Of a stretch of 64,000 bases of DNA, positions 51,191-63,264 are shown piece after piece. Position numbers and translations under genes: made by a program. Source of the DNA: Platycnemis pennipes (lineage: Eukaryota > Arthropoda > Insecta > Odonata > Platycnemididae); assembly GCA_933228895.1 (NCBI GenBank), contig OW121848.1, forward strand, positions 84,463,470 to 84,527,469, written 5' to 3'. Position 1 is the stretch's first letter; each line of letters begins with the position of its first letter. The notes under the pieces are model-generated. The model ran no database searches, was not told the origin of the DNA, and saw only the letters and a program-made list of their open reading frames with translations.

Positions 51191-51560
51191 CCTTTTCGGA
51201 GCGGCAATATATGTAGACAGTGCATTGCCATTAAGTTTACGTATGATACATGGCTATTACAAGGCGCGTATTAATATTCAGCCCATTGTCTTTGATATCT
51301 GGTTTTAAGCAAGACCGAAAATGCAATAGATTCACTGTAACCAGCGAGCCTATGTGGGAAACTGCCGGTCTTCATTGGTTCAGTCGCTGATGAAAGCTGA
51401 GCAGCAGAAGAAAAGCATTGTAATATATAAATTTAGACTCCACTCTTACTGAGTCAAGATAAGGTGTTTGCAAAGTCAAATCCTGCAACATGTGCTTGGC
51501 AATAAGGTACCACACCGTAAAATACTACTATGCATTGACGTGATCAGGAAAAGACTGCAT
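51191..51560. other. Spacer
   Basis: No gene. A CTGATGA...GAAA string near 51388 superficially recalls a hammerhead core but does not fold as one. Confidence 0.4.
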
Positions 51561-51567
51561 ACTTGAA

Positions 51568-51740
51568 CTGGTAACTTTATTATTAAGTTTTGCACAGTCC
51601 AAATACTTAGGCAGAATCGAAACATCTATTCCACACTTAATCCAAAACAATTAGAGCTTCCACGAACGAGGCTGGAATCGAACCCGTGACATTTGATTTA
51701 CCACGCCGGCGCTTTACTGGCTAAACTTCCGCGCACGGTT
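51568..51740 (-). mobile_element. tRNA-headed SINE
   Basis: On the minus strand, box A TTTAGCCAGTAAAGCG (51711-51726) and an intact box B GGTTCGATTCC (51674-51684) are followed by a body with GGACTGTGCAAAAC and an AATAATAAAG tail. The head is among the best preserved here. The extended body and the lack of an acceptor stem exclude a tRNA gene. Confidence 0.7.
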
Positions 51741-51949
51741 CGTGTTTAATAGTACCAGTAAATAATTTATATAATAAAAACGATATTGAAGAAATATATG
51801 TGTCATTCATTAGAAAGAGCGTACCTTTCCAGTGAATAAAATACTGAAATTTACACTCGATTACCTGAGATCGGAAAGACCGAAGCGTGGACTGAATTGC
51901 ATGCTGCCAGCGGACATCCCTTTCCAGAAGTAATTTCCTAGTTACGCCA
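51741..51949. other. Spacer
   Basis: Nothing recognised. Confidence 0.4.
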
Positions 51950-52960
51950 CAGCAATATGCCTCCCACGGTTACTTTATTCCTTCACGATACACCTTGGCA
52001 ACATCCCCTGCCTCATCTATATCCTCCTTACCTAGATATATCCTCCCTCACACTCCTTCCAGAACACTCCTCATCTCCCATATCTTTGATTTCATCCGCT
52101 TTTGCTAAACCTCTCGACCAATCGGCTCCTCCCTTTCGTCCGATTCTCCCCCAAAATCCCGCCTCGTTCTTTCCTCCCTATCTCTACCACCCCCTGCGTG
52201 GCAGTCACGATGCTTTCTTTCCTCCCGAACACGCAGAGACACGCCACACCCTCTTCTCCTTCCTCTCCCTTCCTCCAAGAGGACCCCCTCTCTCCCCCTG
52301 CACCCCGACCTCGCTACTCCCTCTTTCCGAAAATCCATTGTATGCGACCTGCCTCGCCTCCTTGTCTCCCTCTCTTCCCCTCGCCCCGCCCCTCTCCCTC
52401 CCTCGTCGATACAAACTCCTTCAGGAACCGCACTACTTATAACATCCTTAGCCACGCCTTTCTCCACCACCGCTTCCACCCCCGCGTTGCACAACCCTCC
52501 TCCGCTCCCCGCGTCGTCCTTCCCGCACCCTCCTGCAGCCCCGCTCCCTTTCCCTCTCCACCGGCGCCACCCCTCTTCGCTCCGTTCACCAGCCTACCTT
52601 TGCATCCCCTCCCCCTCCCCTCTGGTCCCTTCCCCTCCGGTCCACGTTCCCCACCCTCCTCCGACCGAGGTCGACTAGAATCGATTTTTGCTCCATTTGA
52701 GCCCCTCCTCCTCAACTACCACCGTCTGAACCCATCCTCACTCTCTCTCTTTTGACCACCCACCTCTCTTACTCAGTCTCTTTCTTCAACCCTTTTTTTT
52801 CTCTTCCCTTGTCTCTACCTCAATTTTCCATCCGCTGTCCCTTTCTCCTTCGACGTTAAATTCCTTCTCCTTCCACGCCTCTTGTTTCCATCCCTTTCGG
52901 TCGCCTCCTCGGCCCGCCCACGTTTCCATTTCACCCTACTGCCTAGGGTTGGTTTTTCTC
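51950..52960 (+). repeat. 1-kb polypyrimidine/C-rich tract
   Basis: The largest strand-biased block in the window: C and T dominate the plus strand for about 1 kb, with CCTCC, CCCTCTCC and TCTCTC units. It yields the longest open frames (217 and 161 codons forward, 129 and 92 reverse). All overlap and are Pro/Ser/Leu-rich or Arg/Gly/Glu-rich, so none is credible as a gene. Confidence 0.8.
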
Positions 52961-53235
52961 GGGGGAGGGGGATGGGAAGGGCACGTGTCCGTTTCTCCGG
53001 AGTGGACGGTCACAGCCTGCATGACAGGTACGCCAATCACAGCCATTCATCTCCACTTTCAGCTTACATTCTAAACCGTCATAGCTTGATCTTCTGCGGT
53101 AGCGTATCCTATTTCTATTGGTTTTCTCGATATGGTTACTAGAGGCCATTTCTCATCTTCTTTTCCGTGTAAATTATTTTTTCATCAGCGCGGGTGCATC
53201 TTCTCGATATAGCTACATTCTATGCTTGCTTCTAG
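52961..53235. other. Spacer with some CpG
   Basis: No gene recognised. Confidence 0.4.
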
Positions 53236-53335
53236 GATGAGCTGAAATTCCATGGATTTGAACCCGCAATCCTCGATTAGTCTGGGGTTTTACCGACCTG
53301 ACTGCTACGGCTGGCGTTTGAAACATAACTCTGCT
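53236..53335 (-). mobile_element. tRNA-headed SINE (head region)
   Basis: On the minus strand, a box-A region CAGTCAGGTCGGTAAAACC and an intact box B GGTTCAAATCC (53254-53264) have normal spacing. The body toward 53200 is short or eroded, and the 3' limit is uncertain. The head resembles the SINEs at 48858 and 62278 (CAGGTCGGTAA/CAGGTCGATAA). Confidence 0.6.
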
Positions 53336-56300
53336 AAAAACGGTAGCCCTATTAGTTGGGAACCTTTTATTGCAATTTTCGTGATATAAACATCACCAGC
53401 AACCTCTCTTACTCAACGCTAAGTACAGAATCCCAAGGATTAAATTGTTATTAGATTGGAGTGAAAATATGATATCAAAGCCTTATAAATATTTCAAACA
53501 TTTAATCGATATTAACACAAAAGCGGCCTGTAGAAAAAATTTAGTAATCCATCGGCTTAAAAAAATGACATTCACAACTTCATCACTTTCTCCGCTCTCA
53601 GCAGTATCATTTCCTAGTTATCAACCATTTACAATATTCTTCACATTTTGACTTTTATCGACAAAAATGTTTTCCCAGTCTTTCTCCTTATAATTCATAA
53701 TTACTCGCATTAAACTGGGATAAAACCCGTGAAATACTTTTTGTATCTTCGTTAGCATGTTGAAAAATGTCCGTTTTCTTGCATAAAATAAAAAGTTTAA
53801 CACACAGTAAAACCCATAAGAGAATGTAATTAGCTCACTAAGAGAGTAAAGAATCATTTCATTAGTTTCACAAAAATTTTAATCCTCATGGTATCATAAT
53901 TATTTTATATTAAATAATATATTTCCAGATATTTTTTTAATGGACGTGGATAGGAAGGCTGGGGAAAATGTATAAAAAATGATACATCCTCTAAGCTAAT
54001 TGCGCAACGGAAGTGATCGATTCAAATGCTATTGATTGGGATTGGATAGCTTTCGTTGGACAATTAAATTTAAATAAATTTCACATGAAGGAAAGTGATC
54101 TGATTTGAAAAGGACATGAATTTTCAAGTAAACAAGTTCAAGCATATTTAGCAGTAGACCACCGCTTCGCTGTTGATTGTAATATAAGGGTAAATGTTAT
54201 ATCACGTTAGCCTTTCTAGCAATGAATGATGTCCATCCCGGGGCCTTTTTATTAGAATGAATAGCATTGGGCTTATAAGGGAAACCTTACCTGAAAACCA
54301 TGAGTATAACAACTAAACTCTCATCTGACATTATCGGTTATATCAAAGTAAATCAATGCATGCTGATTCAAATATATCCTGCTTCAAATTATACAATAAT
54401 GCAAGTAGTTATGGTATGCAATAGCGTTTATAATTGTAAATAATTAGAGCAGTGATTATTTATCAAAAATGTATTTACTGGATCATTGTCCGAATAGGAG
54501 GACTCTCGGCGTTGAATGCTTTTAAAGCTTCAACTTTGAGAAAGCAATAATAGAACGGGAGCAACTGAGAATGAGAATCAAAGCCTCTAATTGTAATAAT
54601 GACAGGCAAAGGCATGCTGATTTGAAGAATGAAATAGCACGTGGAAATTTGGGGAATGAAACGCATAGGTTAGAGATTATTTATGAATGCCATTCATTCC
54701 TAACTTTGACCAGTAATCATTATTAGCTAAAATCAAATTTCCTACCTCCACATCCGACTATCTTCAACCGTGCATAGCTGTGTACTAATTCCAGTAATCG
54801 AATTGAAACCTTACTTACTCAACTTCATTGGGTACAATTTATTATTCATATTCATCGAAAAAAATGTTCCAAAATGAAGCTCATAAGGAGCGCACTAATC
54901 TTTGCATGACTCTGATATCCGGCGTGCATCATTATTGTCAGCGCCTAATGAGATCATTAACAAAGGGCAGGAGGAAACGGCCAGATTCACGATTGATAAA
55001 TATGCGAGGCTTTTTTCAAGTGAGGCACGCCTCAATAACTAGTGCAGCCTCGAGAGACGGTGGCGATTAAAACCCAGAAGGAAAATGGTTCTCTTCCGTT
55101 CCCTTGCGAAATTTTCTTGACCTTAATTCTTCCGCAAGACTCTCTTCCTTTATATCTCCTATCGCAAGGTCATTTCGCATTGCGCTATTTAGTTAATACC
55201 TCAATGGGATGGTATATTTTACCACCTTGGAATATGTTAATCAACATCCCTGACGGTAATTCTACAAATATTATGTACGTGACATCTTTCTTTTGTATTG
55301 GAACTGTAAAAAAACGCAACGGCACCAGTTAGGCATCCTCAACACGACAAATGAAAATGATAAATGGTTAGTAGAGTCGTAGTGGTGGTTAAAGCCTCAA
55401 TAAATCGAAAACCCGTTAGTGGTAGGTTAAAGTGACGAGTATATTTTTAAAAAGTAGGCCCTAAGAGCCAAGAATTCACTTAAAAGATTTAATACTATCA
55501 TTTATTTAAGTTTTGCTTGCTTTTTTATCTCGAGTAAATCAATTTTCATATCGCGTGCAAAGAAATATGTAATTTTGCCCTCGCACAGATATTGCGCATT
55601 TTATTTATCATCGACCCTGAAAAGTGTAGAGTGATCAAATAAATTAAATGGAGATCAAATAGTTTTCATCACACAATTCTTTTTTTACACGATTAATTCT
55701 TCAACTACAATTCTTTTCAAAACTCATTGCAACAGCATTGAAATTTGTAACATAGTTCTTTTTCAACCAATAACGGGTAAAAGATATGAATTGAGTAAAA
55801 TTGAATGATGATATTTTTATTTGTGCTCTTAGAAAATGTTACATGCCTACCTATTTTCTGTGATTTAACATTATAGAAAGTGAAATGCTATTGTTAAAAT
55901 ATTTCCTAACTGATTACAGAATGAATAAACTGACCACCGTGAACATACACAAATAGTATTCATTTACTATCGTTTTCTTCCATCCAAGATAATTTTTAAT
56001 GAGCACACCCATCACCAATGAAAATAGTTGAATTGCACAAACCCGAATGAAACCAAATTTTAGGTTCCAAGAGAATATTTGATTAATTTAACTAGGTTTA
56101 GCTTTCATATGTAAAACATGAAAATGATACCTTAGCTATAATTTAAGATAAGGGATAACCATCCAAAATTTGATCACATTCCCAATTATGTATACATTTA
56201 CTGGCATTTGAATTAATAAATAAAGTAGTGTTGAACAATGTAAAATAATTATGTATATGTTTCATATCTCCACACTAATTAATTCATTCCGTGTTTTAGG

Positions 56301-57433
56301 TCAATGAAGGAAAATTTTGCGTTATTAGCAAGTCGCACTTGGCATAAATTTCGGTCCTACGTCGGACACACTGCTGAAAAAATATTCATGAAAGACCACA
56401 AAGTCTTTTTATTTTAATTTCTTACAATACTTCCAGCCTTCCTGTAAAAAATTATCATCGATACCCAAACAGGCGAAATGAAACAGCTGGTGGGAACAAG
56501 AACGGCGGAATGCTCGTGTTAAGTGAAAAAGCTCCATTCCCGAAAACAAATCCAAATATCAGTGAGGAGGACAGCAACGACCGCTTTTCATCTCCGGAAT
56601 CACTTCATACTAATCGATAATCCATTGCGTGTAACTCCTACTCGTTAATCCATCCCTCTCCCTGCCCTCTACTCTCTCCCTGTAAAATCACGAAAATTTC
56701 TCCCTTACCAGACGGAATCGTTCTCTTTCTCTCGATTTCCAGCAAGTAATTCAAGGAAATGCGTCCACATCCGTAAACGTAAGTGTTCCAGATTCGAAAA
56801 CACGCTTTGACTCCCAAGGGCTATTTTTTTTACATCGAAAAAATGAAAGTGATAAGCGATCTATGTAAACTTTGTACCAAAGTCCACACACTTCGCGCAT
56901 ATTTACGCAATCGTCATAAGTGAATAATTCTGTATCCCCATACCCTGTCATCTGGCGGCTTGTCGCCTTTAACAAAGAATGTTCCGCTACTTGCGAGAAC
57001 GCTGGGATAACAACTCAAACATGGCTCCAAAAATCTAAGCGGAGTTCGCTCATATTTTTCACAGAGTTCATAGTGATGTATAGTCACAAAACAATAACAT
57101 GGGTTGCAAGGACTTAACTGGATCCGTGTATTTCCGAAAATGATAGAACAATAAATGCGAACAATAACAACGGAATTCCTTTCATATCTAACCACAGTTA
57201 TGACAGAAGAGCATTATTAAATTTATCTCCATACATTGATATATCGAATCTGACACAGGTCCCTAAATCCCAGGAAGCACAGTAGATTTGTTTTAAATCA
57301 ATGACAAACAGAGGTTAAATTATATAAAAGTAAGTTTGACTGTCCCTCAAAATTCAAAGTGGAAATATTTCAACATTCACTGCCTATTTTTCTTACTACT
57401 CCGAGAAAACTTAGCGAAAAGTATCACATCCAA
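53336..57433. other. AT-rich gene desert
   Basis: About 4 kb of AT-rich DNA with only short unrecognised frames (for example 53621-53857 minus, 55042-55332 plus). No RNA gene or transposon end recognised. Confidence 0.55.
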
Positions 57434-57489
57434 TGAGTCGTATGTCCTTATTGACCTTGCATGAGCAGTATGACCTTATTGACCTTGAG
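57434..57489 (+). repeat. 28-bp tandem duplication with nuclear-receptor half-sites
   Basis: Two copies of a 28-bp unit (57434-57461 and 57462-57489), each with the phrase CCTTATTGACCTTG. The reverse complement of TTGACCTTG is CAAGGTCAA, the extended half-site used by FTZ-F1/ERR-type receptors. Four AAGGNCA-like half-sites fall within 56 bp. Whether they are bound is inference. Confidence 0.6.
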
Positions 57490-57556
57490 GATCATGTAAT
57501 TTCTTTAGTGTCTTACTTTATTAAGTATTTGGACTCACTTTAAATTAAGGGTATGT
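57490..57556. other. Left flank of the nested SINE, possibly LINE sequence
   Basis: The last codons before the insertion site (reading Gly-Met-Tyr-Lys) could continue the LINE frame seen after 57836, but the segment is too short to prove it. Confidence 0.25.
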
Positions 57557-57846
57557 ATAAAATAATGGGGGGTCGTGGTGGCCAAGTGGGTAGAGCGCTG
57601 AGCTAATGACCGGAGGGTCTCGGGTTCAAATCCTGGACATGAGCCGTTCTGAACACCCCATATAAATTACTTGTGATTCGATTTTCTGCATGTCTGAACT
57701 TCTGTAGGAAATCGCAGGTGGCCTAGGGAAAGGAAGTGGCCCCCTTACCCTGAATGTGTGTATTTCACACGCTAATGGCTAAGTACGGGGTGAGCACTAC
57801 CCTCACCTATCAAAGACCAGCACAACATAATCATCATAAAATAATG
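57557..57846 (+). mobile_element. Full-length tRNA-headed SINE with 11-bp target-site duplication
   Basis: The SINE occupies 57568-57835 and is flanked by perfect copies of ATAAAATAATG (57557-57567 and 57836-57846). Box A TGGCCAAGTGG (57579-57589) and box B GGTTCAAATCC (57623-57633) are intact. The body runs through CCCCTTACCCTGAATG to an AATCATC tail. The duplication is the signature of LINE-machinery insertion. Together with the intact promoter it suggests a comparatively recent insertion, beside or into the LINE 3' end that continues at 57836. Confidence 0.85.
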
Positions 57847-58017
57847 AGAAGAGTGAACAGGGAGATTGGAAAAGGAAGGCCTCGTATGATATACATGGAT
57901 CAGGTTGTGAAGAATGTTAATGCATTACGTCAATTATGAATGGGTTGGTCCATAGAAAAATCGAGTGGAGGACTGCGTCAAACCAATCCTAGGATTGTTG
58001 ACCCATGATGATGATGA
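57836..58017 (+). mobile_element. LINE ORF2 3' end with (ATG)n tail
   Basis: After the SINE, one frame reads GKGRPRMIYMDQVVKNV (GRPR at 57874-57885), typical of the C-terminus of LINE reverse transcriptase proteins. A stop lies at 57937. In the +2 frame KIEWRTASNQS (codons 57957-57989) then meets TAG at 57990-57992, the usual end of this ORF2 type. So one frameshift and one stop separate the two parts. The element ends in ATGATGATGATGA (58005-58017). The clade cannot be fixed, and relation to the LINE at 44780 cannot be tested because the regions do not overlap. Confidence 0.7.
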
Positions 58018-61000
58018 CAAAATGTTTCATGTAACTATGATCACCAAATTATTTTACGATTACACATTTTTGAGCCATCGTACGCTAGTAGAAGAAAATT
58101 GAAGAAAACTCGCTCCCATCACTTTCATTTAATTCTCCCAACTAGTCACGCCATCCTGAATTTTTTAGTTAATTTATTGCTTCGTTCTTTAAAAAACATG
58201 ACTTTAAAGATAAATAGGCAGCGCAATTCATAGCCACTGCCATTTTTTTCGAATAGATTTTTATTTTAACGTGGATAATGATACCTTTTTGAGATACTGA
58301 TCGGCACTCGAAGAATATTTTTTTTCGAGTTTTATTTCATAGGCATAGCCGCTTTTATTGGTTATTCACAGAGCAGAGAAGTAGGAAAAGTTAAAATTCA
58401 AACTAGGCAATACATTCATATTAAAATGTTTTGGATGTCTTATCTCGCTCGGATCTTGTTCTCGCTGCAACCAAACAAGGAAAAAATTAGGAAAGTGAAT
58501 GACAAGAAAAATAGAGGACAGGAATAATAAATACCGCTAATATGAGGGTTCATGTGAGTCAAGTTAAATGACTACGAATTTAAATGGGTTGTAAAAGGGT
58601 GAATTGTCATCGGGTGAATGAAATAATACTCATGTTGTCGAACAACCAATGTTTTCCTCAAAGGTTTTGCTTCATTGAGCAAAATAAGATGGCATAAATC
58701 ATATCAGTCAACATTTGCCGCAGGAAAACCTATTGACAGTCCAAGCCTATAGGGATTCAAGGTTCATGAACTAATCGTTCTGAATGCAAAACAGAAAAAA
58801 AAACAAATTATTAAGAAGTCATTTCTCAGCTATGGGATATCTCTTATGTATTCATTTTCAGCAGAAAATTTTATCTACCTTTCGTGCCAACTTTCAAAAT
58901 CTTTTAAATATGCACTGAATTTAGAGTACTACTAATCCAAAATAAAATTTTGAAATAATCTCATGTATTAGGAACGTGAATCCAATGCCACTGAGTGAAG
59001 AAAACTCGAGACATTTTGGCACGGTTAGCGAAGGCTTGTGTTCAATCGTTCCGTGAAAGAAGCTTCCTGAAAAAATGATCCTGCATAATTCCGATGAATA
59101 AGCCGGTATTATTAGCGTGATACGAAAACTTGCAGTTGCTCTTCATCCATGGAAACGAGCAAGAGAATGAAAACGGATGTGAATGATGCAGCTCTTTACT
59201 AGTGGTGGGCAAGGATTTGAATGATTCCTAAGCAAGTATATGGCATTGCGCATAGCATTTGACAATAATGAAAGGAGATGATTGCGTATCACAGAGAGGC
59301 AGTCTTAATTGGTCAGACGCTTCGCCAAAACTCGGTATTCTTTGTGACATGTAAACGGTAAAAAAGTGCCGAGCATAATATTAAATGTCACATCCAAATT
59401 TTTCACTCACTTATGTCTGAAATTGAAACGATTTGATACCCATAAGTACGCTTGGACCAAGGCAAAGGTCTAAACTGAACTTCTCGAGTGTATGATTTTA
59501 TATATGCTATTACCTTCACATACAAATATATTATTTAGGTATACATTATAAGGTACATATAATTTTGGTCAGAAGGACCTAGATAGAACAGAAGGATAGA
59601 ACTCAGGTACAACAGTAACTACCTCTTGGCAATATAATTTAGCGTGGCTCTCATTGCATAAACATATACATATTTGTGCCACTTTAGACACATTTCATAT
59701 TTTGGCTTTACATGATGAGCTCATTATGAGAACTAAATTCCGGGTCTATCCTTCGGTGTTTCGTAGGTACGACGTTAGTCACTACATTTCACTGTTTTTC
59801 ATTCAAATGGTTAAAAAAAATATCAGAGTACAATAAATTTAATAATTGTGAATGCATTTCAGTGTTTTAAATGGATAAGTATTGCACCTATTTCGAGGGA
59901 GGATGATAGGATTCAAATGCACATAAAACACATGTTTTAAACAACTTTGGACTTATTATGTAATGCCTAAATTTTTATCACGTTCTAAGGTATTTCTATG
60001 GATAAAATATGAAATATATACTTTTTAAACCTACTTTGAATGACGTTTCAAAATATCGTTTACGTATGGACAATAATGTCTTTTAAATCGAAAACGGAAC
60101 CCTATCTCTCAATCTGGGTCAAAAGGTTTACTGTTATAAATCATAAGTGAAAAATACGATCTCAAAGTAATTCGGCAGAGTTTTCTCGGATACTTCGTCA
60201 ACCCCAAATGAGGCAAAATTTGGAAATGAAATAGGGTGGTGGACATCTAAACTTAACAATGGAAGCCGTAAGAATAATTTTAGTTGTAGTAATTTGGTGA
60301 ACATTTCATTTTCGACGTACATGACAAAATCCTTAACTTTGGTGAATCCTATCTTTCTACCAAATTGACTTCTAATCATTTGTTGACATAAACATTAGAA
60401 ATTGAAACAAGAAGAAATAAGTAGAAAGTAGTTTGGATGCAAAAATTGTCGTACTGAACATCATAGCCAAGTCAAAAGAAACTAAATTTAACGTAGGTAT
60501 GCACTTCTGTTTGCCACAATGAACCAATAGGTCTAAGTGACTCAGGACCTTCGTAGGAGGAATTCCACCTAAGCTACAATCTATCTAGCGTGTGCACAGC
60601 ATATTTTTACAGCCGTTAGAGAAAATGGACAACGTTCCGTACAGGATGAGCTGTGCTCTATAATTCAAAGCTTGTAACTATAAATCCATATATCCAATTT
60701 AATCACTACGATTACAATCGTATTATAGGATGGCACATTTCACAGGCTACTCGGCGTCGAAACAAATGCCCTTTTCACGCTTCACATGCGAAAAACAACA
60801 AAGCTCGCCAGTTATTTAATCTGGCATTAATTAAAAAAATATGCGCATACAATTGCTCCCCATGTGCAATTCTCTGTTGGCTTGAACAAATCAAGAACGA
60901 AAATCGCGGATGGGCAACAACATCAGACTGAATATATTAAATGTAATGTGAAATAAACAATCGTAAGTATAAGAAAAAAAGGCATAAGTGGCCATAAAGC

Positions 61001-62270
61001 CATTAAAATTGGAAACTGATTAGCATTGATGAACAAAGATAAACTTCAACTAATGTTAGGCGATAAATGGCATTCAATTAATTTCGTGAGGAATGAGAAT
61101 TTCGAAAAAGCAAATGCGTTCCTTGAAAGTTATTCCATCATGTCTTCCGTGATAGGGCCGGCAATCACAAGCATGTAGCAAAAGAAACTCCTTAAAGAGT
61201 CGCACTCCCACGAAGAGGAGGACAAAAATAGGGTCAAAGAGCGAAGAACATTTCGCTTCAAATTGTACAGTTGACTGGAACGTTAAAATGAGAAATTAAC
61301 AAGGGACAGTAGGATTTTAAATGAGATCAAATGAGTGTTCTCTGCACTGAAAATATAAAAGTATAGTTTGACCAAGATCGCAGAGTATTATGGATTCTTC
61401 TGGTGATTCTTCAAAGCAATTCAATTGAAGCACGTGGAATAGAAACATTGACGTGATTTTCTCAAAATAAGGCACCAGGTAATTGTCATTGGCTTGCTTG
61501 TAGTAAATTTACATGTATATAGAAAAAATCGAAACATTGTCATATTTTTTCACCAAAATTCTTGCTGGAAATATTTGATTAGAAAGATCACGTTAACAGT
61601 TGTTTTATATTTTCAACAAAATAGTGTAGCGGCCACTATTTCAATATTTTCATACCAATTTTTTAATTGCAAAAGAAAACCCGTCACTGTGTACCTCTCG
61701 TCAGAAAATAAACCTCTAGAATCTTTGAACTTATACAAGGTGGAGCCCGATTTCTGAACTAAAAGCTCCTTTATAATTTTCATGATTCATTGCTTAGTAG
61801 CTTAATTACAATAAATAGGTGTATCAAACATTTTTCAGCTTAAAAAAGGCGTCATATCTCGAAGATTTCAATGAGGAGATCAGTTTATCATAATCACTCC
61901 CTGTACGGAACTCTGTAAACAGATATTAACACGCCATTGAAGAACGATGACCTAAGACACATTACCACAACCTAAAGCAGCAGCGTGAATGAAGAACTTC
62001 CCGGTCCGAACAAATTTATTTAGCTATCTCGATTCCACGTCTTAAATAAATATCATGACTTTCATATATAAGAATTTTTCTGCCAAACGAAAGGTATGTG
62101 ATATGAAAAGTTAATGAAAAAAATTTAAGTCCTTCTGCAAAAATATTGTACTATATTGCAGTTCGCTGTATCATGCAAAAGTATGTCCGCTTAAAATTGT
62201 GAGGAGAAACGTTATGCAATACAAATGAAAATTGTCGTCTTTCCACTGTATCCAGTGGAAAAGTAGCACA
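58018..62270. other. AT-rich gene desert
   Basis: About 4.2 kb with no recognisable gene or RNA. Short frames (60-92 codons) at 59654, 60134, 60653 and 61494 lack domains. The stretch 61100-61260 is somewhat more balanced in composition but was not identified. Confidence 0.55.
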
Positions 62271-62274
62271 AGTT

Positions 62275-62435
62275 CGACATGTTAGTCAGGTCGATAACCC
62301 TCCGACGTGGTGACCCAAAGATCACAGGTTTGAACCTTCCCAAGAAATGGTTATGTTTCTTATTATTGAGATCTTGGTGTTATTACTTTTAACGGTGGAT
62401 CGAACAAAAACTACGCTGTGCAAGCATATGGTCCG
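62275..62435 (+). mobile_element. tRNA-headed SINE
   Basis: Box A TTAGTCAGGTCGATAAC (62282-62298) and a box-B-like GGTTTGAACC (62328-62337) are followed by a body with GGTGGATCGAAC and CGCTGTGCAAGC (near 62417). The body phrase links it to the SINEs at 48858 and 51568. The head matches the degraded copy at 26165. Confidence 0.6.
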
Positions 62436-62760
62436 TCAGCAATAGCCCGTGAAATTATAGCCACGTCCTGCCTGGTTTTATTCTACTCAAATTTGTTGTC
62501 TCGGACACACCCCCACGACTAGTCCTCTACCATTAAGCCCAACTCCTCCCCTATCCTTTCGTAGCCGTACTTCACGCCTCCCCGCGAAAATATCTCCGCT
62601 ACACCGCCCTCCGCAGCCCGCCCTTCCCATCCCCCCCCCCCCCCCCAACCCCTCATCCGCCCTCTAGTCCTGACAACGGACACGCGCGTCCCACACCCTC
62701 TTCCACTCCACCCGACTCTCTTCTTCGCCCTCCCGCGGGGAAATTCCCCCATCAAAAAAG
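62436..62760 (+). repeat. C-rich tract with C16 run
   Basis: CT/C-rich from 62500 to 62750 with 16 C at 62631-62646. The minus-strand 78-codon frame is Gly/Arg-rich from composition. Confidence 0.7.
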
Positions 62761-63014
62761 GACTACAGACAATTGGTCCGTCTCATTTACATTCCCTCCC
62801 GCGCTGATGATTTCCTCAAGGCTTTGCTCAAAACCTTTCTCGACTCACGTTCTTTTATCATTACCTACCATGGAAAAAGTGCTGGTGATTTTTTCTCACT
62901 GGAGTCTTTATTCGGGGGGCGTCAAAAGGAATCCCCCCTCCGTTAATCCTCTCCTCCGTCACCCTTTCCCACGGTGCCAGCTAGTGTACCAGAGGCAGCA
63001 TCAAAAATCTCCGG
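62761..63014. other. Spacer
   Basis: The 104-codon frame at 62807-63121 has no recognised domain. Confidence 0.35.
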
Positions 63015-63030
63015 TGCGCGCGCGCGTGCG
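63015..63030. repeat. Alternating CG run (Z-DNA-prone)
   Basis: Sixteen bases of strictly alternating purine and pyrimidine, TGCGCGCGCGCGTGCG. Confidence 0.8.
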
Positions 63031-63264
63031 TTCTATTTACATCACTGAATGCGAGACTGGAATGCTGTGTGGATTTCACGCAACTGCTCAGGGATCTCTC
63101 GACGTTGGAAAATTATTTTGAATCGCTCACCATGGAGGGAGGAAAGCTCTTGAGGATTGACATAAGCTTTTTCATCGACGCACGCGGCATAGGAACAGTT
63201 CAGTAGCCTACGAAATTCATCAATAAACTCCGCACCACCATGGGAAACTTAACATTATATTGGG

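Noticed and set aside
51388..51415. Hammerhead ribozyme core (CTGATGA ... GAAA)
   Set aside because: The helix II pairing is only four base pairs with a two-base loop and the distance to GAAA is wrong. No closing helices I or III were found.
52102..52755. 217-codon open frame (second longest is 161 codons at 51957)
   Set aside because: Pro/Ser/Leu low complexity produced by CT-rich DNA. Equally long frames overlap it on the other strand and in other frames, and no domain is present.
57568..57650. tRNA gene
   Set aside because: Box A and B are intact, but the sequence continues into a SINE body with a tail and target-site duplication, and there is no matching acceptor stem. The same reasoning applies to 9583, 48858, 51568 and 53236.
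57754..57939. 61-codon ORF as a gene
   Set aside because: It is a chimera of SINE tail and LINE ORF2 3' end created by the insertion.
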